Positions 22,758 to 32,125 of a stretch of DNA of 55,870 nucleotides are shown here, piece after piece (position 1 is the first letter of the stretch; every line of letters starts with the position of its first letter). The position numbers and the translations under genes are program-made. Origin of the DNA: Schizophyllum amplum (taxonomy: Eukaryota; Basidiomycota; Agaricomycetes; Agaricales; Schizophyllaceae). The notes beneath the pieces were generated by a model, which saw only the letters and a list, made by a program, of their open reading frames with translations, was not told the DNA's origin and ran no database searches. The stretch spans positions 1 through 55,870 of the forward strand of contig VDMD01000144.1 of the NCBI GenBank assembly GCA_007026445.1. The letters run 5' to 3'.

Positions 22758-23899
22758 TTGAATGTTGAACTTAAACACCGGCTCTTGCAGTCTTTCCAGA
22801 TGTCCCCCTTCACCGGATCCCTACCATCCTTTCTCAGACGTGCAGCGCTACATGCCTATGCCAAAAATCTTTCTCGGCGACGCAGGAAATTGAAGAAAAT
22901 CAGCCGCTGCTACATCCGAGAGACTTGTCTGAAAATATGTGCAAGCACTCTCATCCTGCTCATGGGAGGGCCTTCTGTAGTATTGGATATGGCTCATGCA
23001 ATGCTACACTCGACGTACATGAGGGACTTCGGATTTAGGTCGTTCTTAGCGCTCGCATCAGGTCAGGCGAATTGAGAGCGACCGTAAATTTGTACGCTAA
23101 CAGCATAATAGCACTACATACAAACTTTCGGAAGGATTACATCCGACGGAACATGCGGTTCATCTCTGGTATTCGATACGACGGCTCAAAAGCGCGAAAA
23201 TACGACCAGAAAACCAAGCACCTTCTCGTCATTCCCGCCATCCTCAGCGGCGTATTCATTGTGTTGTCTAGCTACTACGCCTCGATCAGCAATGCTGGGC
23301 AGAACTCGGCGCATCTACTTCCTGCCCTCTATCTTCTTGCCCTATTCCTTGTACCCGTTGGTAAGCAGGCCCCGTTGGATGCCAAACGCTGCTGATTTGG
23401 AGAAACCAGGTATGAGACGCCAGCTACGACCGTTCTATGTCAACGAAATGGCGTGTGTACCAAAACTTCACGAAACTACAAAAATAGCGGACAAGGATGA
23501 TCTTCTGCATATCCTGGTATCTGGACCAGCACGTCAGTCCATTCTACTCAGTGAGTGCACAATGTTCCGTCGATCTTTCACTGGCTAACGGGCGCTTCAG
23601 CGATTTCACGCTTTGCACCGATATCTGATATCCTGTGCATCCTGCGACGAAGACGGATGATTGCGTGTCAGCGGCGGGTCCAATACACGGTCTCGTACCC
23701 ACCGCATCAGCGTGCGGCCTTGGATGAAGTGGTCCGTCTATGCGATGTTGGCATCTGCAACATGTCTGTACTTCATGTTCGGCCAATTATTCTTGGCGGA
23801 GCCAAAAAGAAACGTACGCATGCTTCGTTCTTTGTATATCAAGTACTCATTGCTCGAAGACGCTTCATTGTTTGGAGGAGGACACGCTGCAATGCATGA
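22758..23899 (+). CDS. Unknown membrane protein, four exons, overlapping the transposase start
   Basis: Exons 22758-23061, 23112-23360, 23410-23550 and 23601-23899 join in frame through three 49-50-nt GT-AG introns to about 330 aa. It has hydrophobic segments near residues 65-83 and 130-170 (HLLVIPAILSGVFIVLSS; LLPALYLLALFLVPVG) and a basic soluble C-terminus with LRRRR and GGAKKKR motifs. I do not recognise the family. Its TGA at 23897-23899 overlaps, in another frame, the first codons of the Plavaka transposase (Met at 23,892), leaving no room for a transposon end between them. Either both belong to one mobile unit or this gene has been truncated by it. A second frame through the last exon also has a hydrophobic segment, so the C-terminal frame is less certain. 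Confidence 0.5.
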
Positions 23900-26269
23900 A
23901 CCCAGTGGGGTGGCCAACGACGAGAGTGCCTTTGACTGCTCACGTTGCGACGAATGCTTTGCGACGCAGCGGCTGCTTACCTTGCACCAAAAGTCTTGTA
24001 CGGAGATCCCTAGGGCGACTGGGAAGCCAACATGGAGTATACCGAAGCTTCGGCGCGCTGGTCACGACTCACCATCATGACATCGCCTCTGCGAGAAATA
24101 TTCAGAGTCCCGACGAAGGCCATCATCACCCTCCACCATCCCCTGATGATGCTCTGGCGCATCTTGCGCCACCAAGAGCTCCGCCTGAGCCACCGCCTCC
24201 ACCAATGGCGCCTCCTCCTGCGCCTATACCACCGCTGCTCGAGCCCACTCGTTCTGGCCGCCCGCGAAAATTCCCCCAGCGCTATCATGACTATTATCCG
24301 TCGCAGTCCATTCGCTCCATCATTCCAATGTCACCTGCTCCATCGCCTTCGCCTATCGTTGAAGACCCACCCGCCGATGACACAAGCACCTCAGACATAG
24401 CTCCTCTGCCGCCACCACTCAATCCTCTCGCAGAGAAGTACTCAAAGCACCTCACCAACGGTTGGTTCCACTGCGAGACGAACGAGTTTGGCGTATCCCG
24501 GGCATACCCCTGTATCCCGTCGTATATTCCAGACGAAGAGGCTGATCTTGAAGAGTTCTGCGATGGTTCTGGGCTTTCTAAACCTAGCCCTCGTGACGAC
24601 GACGACTCGGACAAAGCCACGGACTTCCTGAAGGGTCTTGGTGACGTTCGCACCCTCCCTGCTGACTCTATCGCGCCGTTCTTGAGCCTAACAACCTTCC
24701 GCCTCATGAGCTGGTGGTACAGCGCGAAGGGGACGCTTTCGCTCGCATTGTTGAACAGCCTCGTTCACGATGTACTACTTCAGCCCGGCTTCGACACGGA
24801 CGATCTGCAAGGGTTCAGCGCCGAGAAGGAGATGCGGCGCATGGATTCGCACCAGCAGGATTCATCCAGCAATCAAGACGGGTGGCGAGAAGGTTCTGTG
24901 ACGCTCACATTACCTTGTGGTGGACTTGATCAGGGAAGCGAGGATGCTGCTATGACGTTCGAAGTCACTGGCATCCTGTACCGTCCGCTGCTGGATATCA
25001 TTCGCGGCGCATTCAAACACCCGTCGGCCAAGGCATTTCATCTCGTGCCGTACCGACTGCTTCACTATTCGACATCGGACCCCACCGCTGCCCCAGAGGA
25101 ACTTTCCAGCGAAATATACAACTGTCCGACGGTCATCGAAGAGCATCGCAAAGTGCAGGATATTCCTTTCGCATCCACTGTCCCCGAGTCGCAGCGTCAC
25201 GCCGAGTCCGTTGTCGCGACCATTCCTCTGTATTCTGATTCCACGAGCCTCGCTCAGTTCGGAACTGCATCTCTCTGGCCAATATACCTATGGATCGGCA
25301 ATCTTTCCAAGTACGTCCGGAATAAGATGGGCTCGTTCTCTGCGCAGCACGTTGCCTATTTGCCTTCGGTGGGTACTTCCTAAACCTGGGAGTGTCTTGC
25401 TTGCTCATATTCGCCTACAGCTCCCTGATAAGATCAACGACGCTTACAAGACTAAATTCGGCAAATATCCCTCTGCTGCCGTGCTCACGTTCCTGAAGCG
25501 CGAGCTCGTCCAAGCCATCTGGCAGGAGCTCCTGCTAACGCCTGAGTTCGAGGACGCGTACAAGAACGGCATCATGCTCGAATTTCTGGACGGTATCATT
25601 CGCCGCCTCTTTCCTCGCCTCGTACACTACTCCGCCGACTATCCTGAGAAGTGAGTACTCGGTCAGGTTATCCTTGCAGTAACTAAATTGAAGTGTTGTA
25701 GAACCATCCTTGCATCTATCAAATCGCTTGGTCGGCATCCTTGTCCTCGATGCGAGATCCCCAAGGACCTGTTCGCCGATATGGGCACGCTCCTTGACAA
25801 GCAGCATCGTGAAGAGATGGCGCGACAGGACAGTGATGCAAGACAAGAACGTGTCGAGACGGCGCGGGGGATGATTTTTGAGCAGGGATACGTTGTCAAT
25901 GGCGAAGCGATAGATAAGACGTTGGGTGGCAACTTGTCGGAGACACCGAATCGTGTGCGTTTGTTTGTCATTTTGCGCTGGGGCCCAAATACTCATCTCG
26001 CCCAGAACGCTTTCTCGTGGAGTGATCTAGGGACGGTCCTAAACTACTTCACTCTTTTTACGGTCGACCTGATGCACGAGTTCGAGCTCGGCGTCTGGAA
26101 GGCGATCCTCATCCATCTCATCCGTATCCTTCAAGCGCATGGACAAGCGGTGGTCCACACCCTCAATACTCGGTATGTAACAGTGCTTCGAGCGCGCAGC
26201 GAGCACTTAAATAGTCCTAGGTATCGCGCGATTCCGTCGTTCGGTCGCGACACCATCCGAAAAATCCAC

Positions 26270-26276
26270 AAAAATG
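26270..26276. repeat. Left 7-bp target-site duplication of nested element
   Basis: AAAAATG lies directly before the nested element and is repeated at 29,432-29,438. Keeping one copy restores the conserved KNVSEFKKLAARD reading frame of the transposase. Confidence 0.8.
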
Positions 26277-26710
26277 CACCTGGTGCAGTAAGACATTTTA
26301 AATGGAACCCGATAATTGTCTGACGGTCAGTTGAAAAGGTAGCGACAGGCTCACCACACAGCCACAGGCCCCTCCCGGGCATCCCGGAGGGGGGTCTGGC
26401 TCACGGGTGGCTGCCGAGCCATCGCCCCTAAACAGGCAGGGACCCGCAGGCAACTCGCCGCGCACGCCCGGCTCGCCCTTGTGCCCGTGTGCGCGCCTGA
26501 TCGCCTTCCCGTTTTGGGCACGGGCGTGATCGGCGTGCTCGCGCGCGCACGCCGCCGCCGCCGCCGCTGCTGCTGCCGCCGCCGCTCGTCGCTCGTAGGT
26601 CAAAGAAAATATGTAAATTGAATAGATTATATGTAGGGTATATGTACAAAGGCAAGGGGAGGAAAGTAATTAAAGAAGGGATGTAAAAGTGTGGAATAAA
26701 AATTTTACGC
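26277..26710. repeat. Left terminal inverted repeat of nested element
   Basis: It aligns with the complement of about 28,995-29,431. The outer 130 bases are about 85-90% alike; similarity fades inward, past a GCCGCCGCC triplet run at about 26,553. Confidence 0.8.
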
Positions 26711-28150
26711 GCCCGCGGCGCGTCCGTGGGACGGGCGGCGCACGGGCGGGCAAGCGAGAAGGAACAGGGAAGGGTGTATGGGCGCGGTGGTAGAGAGTAT
26801 CCGCCCTTGGCGAGCCCAGGGAAGCTCGTCGCTGGTCAGGGGAGCAGCGCAAAAGGCGGCGCGGCAATGACGCATGCGGCCCCCGTGCGAGCGCTGGCCC
26901 TGTATGCGCCGCCCCGGACGGCGAACACGCTAGCGTAACACAACACAGCGGCCAGTTGATTGCTCAATATGGCTGTGTGTGCTCTGTATGCGGCGGGAGC
27001 AGGGGATGGGGGTGGGCCGGTGTGTCTGGCACCGGGGAAGCCGCGTCTTGCTGCCCGGTTGCTTAATAGACGTGGCCGACGATGAAGGGCGAGTCCAGGC
27101 TACAGAGGCGTGCGGGGCGTCGCGCTCGGGGCCGCGAGTTCGCCGGTGCAAGGGGTACTCAAGCGTACCCTCGCACGACGCCTGTGCACGCAGCTGCGAC
27201 CTGGGATGGAGATGGGGAGGAGGAGATGGTAGTGGTGGTACGGCCGAGAGCGATCTTGAGAACGCGCTGGGCGCGTACCTGCTTGCGTGGCTCGTACGCG
27301 TCCGGTCGTGGGTGTAGGGGCGGGGCGGGTGCGAACAACGCCTACCGCATCTATAACACGGAGGCGCTTTCACGCTCGCCCCACAATAGCATAGATACTC
27401 TAGAATAACAGTCAGTAGTGACACAGACTGCTGGGCATGGCCACGTACCTGCAGCGCGGGATCGCGTGCGCAACGCGCATCCCGCGCTCTGCTTTGATGT
27501 CCTCATCTTAAACATCGAATTTCCGGCGGATATTCAAGATAAAGAAGCGCGCTGGCTGGCGCAACGAGCTGTCGAAGACGGCGAGTCAGCGGGGGCAGCC
27601 AAACTGCCGTGGTGGTCAAGGTTGAAGGTCAACGCGCGCCGATCATGCGCGCTCGGCGCGTCGGGCCGAGCTCCGGAACTCGCGGGCGACGCGCTCGACG
27701 TCGCCAGCGGGTTTTCGGAAACGTCCTAGCGCCGTTTTGAGGGCAGGAGCCTGTAGAGTGCATCTTGTAGTAAAGATTCCGAGAAAAAAGCATGATTCTA
27801 CCTTCAGAATTGAGGTCATAGGTAGCCCTTTTATCTACACAGGTGCCCTGCAGATTCCACTGTTTCTTAAGGAATACTGAGGGCATATCAGACCTTATAT
27901 TACCTAGAGGAGATTCAGTCAAAGCTGGGATGGATACATACACTGAAATGAGGCCAAACACAAGCATTTCTAGACACTGTAGCTCTCTAGATGAATCAGA
28001 TATGTCCATAGATTAGCTCTCTAGCTCACAATTTCTATGGCTCTCGAGTTTCCTAGCTTCTGTAAGCCACTGGCAGCCCATTCAATGATGCCCTAACTAC
28101 TTTACAGTGAACCAAAGAGATCTTAGAAAGAATCGAAGCCATCAAAAACC

Positions 28151-28230
28151 GCGACGGGTGAGGAACACGCTATGTCGTGCCCCGAACGCGCTCGAAATGA
28201 GCGCGTTCGTGACGTGACATAACGCGTCGC
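28151..28230. repeat. 80-nt imperfect palindrome inside the nested element
   Basis: The core arms GAACGCGCTC (28,184-28,193) and GAGCGCGTTC (28,199-28,208) flank a GAAAT loop. Outer paired blocks TATGTC/GACATA and GCGACG/CGTCGC extend the stem to about 80 nt. Confidence 0.8.
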
Positions 28231-28899
28231 GCTCCCTCTCACCGCCATCCACGACGCGCCGCTGGCTCAACAGCGTGTCGATCGCCACCGCAAACTAAAT
28301 AATGGGGACGCGGGGGACTCTGGGGAGTCCCCCACAGGTGCGTGGTCATTGACTGCGTAGAACGCAGGCACTGAACGCAGTCTCATAGTCGCTGCAGAGC
28401 ACGCGCGCGTGTTCTGCAGCTACTTCCTCGCTTCTTCCAGGCAACGTAACAGCGTCAAAGACGGTCTCCTGAACACCGTCGACGCCATGCGCGACGCCGC
28501 GCATCCACCGCCCCCCATCCCCACCCCGCGCTTGTCTTGTAGGCGGGCACTCGCCCGCCTCGTGACACCCCCTACCTCGAAGAGCATCCTAGCGGGCTTG
28601 GAGCGGGTAGGGTAGCGTGTGCGCTAGGCATCAACGCTGCTCGCACCCTCTGCAAACGAGGATGGGCGAGACAATCGGCGTGCCCAACGGCTACCCGCAT
28701 CACCCACGCGATCAACTTGCCCGCCCTACCACACCGTCAATACCGCTCCCCGCCGGTTCCCCCCACACAGCAACGACATCATCAACATCTGAAGACGCCG
28801 ACGCTGCAGGACGCGCACGCGCCTCGTCGCCCACCACCCCGCCGTTCTCCGCCGTCCCCGCGCCGCGCCACCCTGCCGCGCCACCCCCAATCCGCCATG

Positions 28900-28926
28900 A
28901 CGAGCCCATGCATGGGCTCGTTTTTT
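28900..28926. repeat. Perfect 22-bp palindrome followed by T6
   Basis: ACGAGCCCATG (28,900-28,910) is followed at once by its exact complement (28,911-28,921), then a run of T to 28,926. This resembles a stem plus U-tract on the plus strand, though a loopless palindrome can also act as a DNA cruciform. Confidence 0.8.
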
Positions 28927-28994
28927 CACTTTCCTGTACCCTACCTCGTCCCTGCACGTCCCCCGTACCCGCGCATCCACCCGTGTATCCTGTG

Positions 28995-29431
28995 TGTTGT
29001 CCAAGAGCGTGCGCGAAAATTTTCACGGGCGCTTTTACCCGCTTTTTTGTTCTTTTTGCACATCTTTCATACCTATCTACACAATATACATAATCTGACT
29101 CCAATATACATATTTCTATTCACCTAGACGCGAGCAAGGGCGAGGGCGGCAGCGGCGGCGGGGGCGCGCAACGCCCCGAGCGCGCCGATCAACCGCCCTG
29201 CCATAACGGGAAGACGCGCGGCGCTCGCGAGGGCGAGCCGGGCGTGTGCGGCGGGTGGCCCGCGTGCCCCTGCCGTTTACGGGCGATGGCTCACCATGCC
29301 GCCGGTGAGCCGGACCCCCTCCGGAAGGCCCGGGAGGGGTCGGTGGCTGTGTGGTGAGCTTGTCGCTTCCTTTTCAACTGACCGTCAGGCAGTTATCGGG
29401 TTCATTTTAAAATGTCTTACCACATCAGCTG
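28995..29431. repeat. Right terminal inverted repeat of nested element
   Basis: It is the inverted counterpart of 26,277-26,710 and ends GTCTTACCACATCAGCTG at 29,431. Confidence 0.8.
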
Positions 29432-29438
29432 AAAAATG
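29432..29438. repeat. Right 7-bp target-site duplication of nested element
   Basis: AAAAATG, identical to 26,270-26,276; the transposase frame resumes at 29,439. Confidence 0.8.
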
Positions 29439-31395
29439 TATCTGAGTTCAAGAAACTAGCTGCCCGTGATTATGAAGACTATCTTCAGGTCTGCCTTCCA
29501 CATATACAAGGCGTTTGTTAGATCCTGACTCTCCCTGACTTCGAAGTGCGCTATTCCCGTCTTCGAGATGCTCATTCCAGAACCATTCAACTCTATCATC
29601 ATGGATTTGCTCTTCGTCCTGGCCACCTGGCATGCACTCGCTAAGCTCCGGCTGCATACTCCGACGACCCTGAACGACCTCGACAAGGAGACAAGCACAC
29701 TGGGGAAGGTGGCCCGTCAGTTCAAGTCTGTGGTCTGCAGTGCCTTCCAAACGAAGGAGCTCCCTCGCGAGACCGCCGCTCGTGCTCGGCGTGCCACGGC
29801 TGTCTCCTCAAAGCGTAATGCTACAAAAAGCCGAATCAACGTTGGCAAAGGCAAAGCGCGAGCGGCCACTGACGACGAGAATGAAGAGCAGGGAGACACC
29901 ATCAGCAAATCACCACGCGCAAAAGATCTCAACATCAATACCTACAAGTTCCACGCCCTGGGGGACTATGTGGACAGCATCAAGCGGTTCGGGCCAACTG
30001 ACAACACGTCTACCCAGACGGTAAGCGCCTGTCGTGCCTACTTTGTCTCACTATTCACTCTTCTAGGGCGAGAGCGAGCATCGTCGCGTCAAGCGCTTCG
30101 CACCTCGCACGACCCACAAGGACTACGAGGCTGGCATCTCCAAGCACGTTCAGCGTGAGGCGCTCGTCAACTCCATGCAGGAGAAGCTTGCCTCACTCTC
30201 TGAGCGCAAAAAACGCACCGGTCCGAGCTTGGATGAGGGCAACTCTCAGCCCATCTCGCCACTCGACCACCACGCCGTTGCTGTCTCCCAGAAGAATTTC
30301 CTTGATATTGACGATTGGGCTCGAGCTAACCGCGACGATCCTGCAGTCAAGGTGCGTTCTTCGATCTATACATGCAGTGGAGGAGACTAAATGACCCCAG
30401 AATTTCAAGCCTCGCCTACACGAGCATCTCCTTCGCAGAGCAGGCGCTGCACCCGCAGATGAACGAGTCTTCACCATTCCTGAACTCAGCCAGATCGTTA
30501 TACAGCACCACCGCCTCTATGTACACCAGTCTGTCCGCATCAACTACACGACCTATGATATGCGCCGCGCTCAAGACATTATCAATCCTAATTTCCACTC
30601 CGACATCGTACTTCTCGCGCCGAAAGGCGACATCCACCCGTACCTATACGCCCGCGTCATCGGCATCTTTCACGTCAATGTCGTTGACCATCGCTTGCCT
30701 AGCGCGGGTAATCGCCGTACTGAACGTGTACATGTTCTGTGGGTACGCTGGTACAGCTTCGACGAGGAGCGTAAAAGCGGCTGGCGGCACAAGCGCTTGC
30801 ATCGTGTTGGCTTCGTGCCAGGCGATGATAGTAATGCTTTCGACTTCGTCAATCCAGCTGTTGTTGTTCGCGCTACGCACCTAATTCCAGCGTTTGCGAC
30901 TGGACTCACGAGTAGCCTGCTCGCTGAATCTCGCCTTGCTCGACGAGCTGACGAGGAGAACAGTGATTACTGGTGGTACTACGTCAACATGTGAGTTGGG
31001 CCTTGATCCTCGCTGACACTCACTGACCATTAAGAAGGTTTGTGGACCGCGACATGTTCGTGCGGTATCGCGGCGGCGGCGTCGGTCATCTAGGCACGAC
31101 TGCTATCTTCGAGGATGACCGAGATGATATCGACGAAGATGCAGACTCCGAGGACGGTGGCGAAGCAAGTCTGCGTGCGGATTCGCCTTCGGGCTCATCA
31201 GGTCCATCCAGCTCTTTCCGGAGGAAAGGTCCTGCAGAAGATGAGCTTGCTGGTGAAGCTCCTTCCGGGTCGGACTCCGATGAACCTGAGATGGGGCAAT
31301 ACTGGGAGGAGTCTGTGTCCGACGGCGAAGCCAGCGATGACAGCCTAAGCTTGGCCTACGGCTCGGACAACGAAGAAGGTTTTGGGGCCTTCTAG

Positions 31396-32104
31396 CAGGA
31401 TCTTGTAGAAGTGGGATACTAAGTTAGTAGTCGTGTACGGTCTCACATGTATTGCGGCTTTTGTCCTCATTTTGTGAGGGTTTTGACTATGCCATACAAC
31501 ATTTATATGCTATAGGCCTATGTTTGTCTACTCCTTTCTGATTCATTCAACAGCCCTGTGAAGAAAACGACTCCGGCGGCGCACATCATGTGACTCGGCT
31601 CTTTGTTGTCCGAATACGGTAATCGCCGCCGTCAAGCCTGTGTGAGCTCGTTGTTTGAGAACACGCAAAGTACTTGTCAATTGATGATTACTGGTGGTGT
31701 ACAATGTATACAGGATTGACTCTGGAAAGTATCAAGGGCAGGATAAGACCTGAGAGAGGAGTGAAACCTCGCGACTGGCTGGTGAAGCGTGGGAAAGCGC
31801 CATCACGGCACCTGCGGTCAGCTGAGCTACTGCCACCTAGGATGCTTTGACGACGTTGCGAGGACGCGGGAAACATTCCCCCTAGGTCGCAAGGCTCAGA
31901 TAATCATTCTACATACGTGCCAAACTTTGGAAAACCTGCAGAGCTTCCGGAAACCATTCCGGCAACCGTCCAAGCCTCAGGAAACCATTCGGACAAGCTC
32001 CCGAGCTCGTTGAACGTTTCCGGCTGCCTGGCGAGGCTGGTTCAGGTTTCGCGCTACCATCAGCAGCCTCCCTCAACCTCGTAAGTCCCCGAATCTCTGG
32101 CAAT
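31396..32104. other. Right subterminal region of the candidate composite element
   Basis: No gene is seen. After the transposase stop the DNA leads to a stretch (31,930-32,060) with repeated GGAAACCATTCCGG-type words related to the left end, then the 21-bp inverted repeat. Confidence 0.4.
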
Positions 32105-32125
32105 TGTGTGGCCAAAAGACTGATG

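Larger units (their letters stand above)
26277..29431. mobile_element. Nested 3155-bp DNA element with about 430-bp imperfect terminal inverted repeats
   Basis: The ends CACCTGGTGCAGTAAGAC (left) and CAGCTGATGTGGTAAGAC (complement of right) begin inverted repeats that continue with clear similarity for about 430 bases (through the CTGACGGTCAGTTGAAAAGG, CTCACCACACAGCCAC and AATATGTA.ATTG landmarks). A 7-bp duplication AAAAATG flanks it. The interior is GC-rich with an AT-rich island (27,760-28,140) and several strong hairpins, and shows no transposase, so it looks non-autonomous. Superfamily is unassigned: long inverted repeats recall Mutator-like elements, but those make 8-11-bp duplications. 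Confidence 0.85.
23892..31395 (+). mobile_element. Plavaka (KDZ-type) transposase gene interrupted by a nested element
   Basis: Exons 23892-24060, 24119-25368, 25421-25650, 25702-25954, 26006-26172, 26221-26276, [insertion], 29439-29488, 29547-30020, 30067-30351, 30401-30990 and 31038-31395 sum to 1294 codons without a stop once the insertion and one target copy are removed. Features in order: N-terminal zinc finger (CSRC..., H...C, residues about 15-36), Pro-rich linker, the block ending in FGTASLWPIYLWIGNLSKY, CPRC zinc-binding site, VDLMHEFELGVWKA, LAARDYEDYL, LATWHALAKLRLHT, the GESEHRRVKRF segment, and the YYVNMFVDRDMFVRYRGGG signature before an acidic tail. These are hallmarks of Plavaka transposases of Agaricomycetes. 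The gene lies inside the candidate 12.3-kb composite element. Confidence 0.87.
19808..32125. mobile_element. Candidate 12.3-kb composite Plavaka-type element with cargo genes
   Basis: A 21-bp sequence at 19,808-19,828 (starting CATCAGTCTTTTGGCC) recurs as a perfect inverted copy at 32,105-32,125. Just inside both ends are related words (CCCGGAATGTCTCCGAAAG on the left; CCGGAATGGTTTCCGGAAG in the complement of the right), as in subterminal transposase sites. The interval holds a DUF6698 gene (-), an unknown membrane-protein gene (+) and a Plavaka transposase (+), and ends in repeat DNA of the kind seen left of 18.4 kb. A clean target duplication is not visible (CAACCC against CCACCC), so the boundaries are tentative. 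The repeat could also be two solo ends of different copies. Confidence 0.5.

Noticed and set aside
23661..23891. Alternative frame with hydrophobic segment reading directly into the transposase zinc finger
   Set aside because: It has an in-frame stop upstream and does not connect to earlier exons, whereas the other frame joins four exons cleanly.
26288..29422. Narrower borders for the nested element with a 2-bp CA duplication
   Set aside because: The inverted repeats extend 11 bases further out, and AAAAATG gives a longer duplication that restores the conserved transposase sequence.
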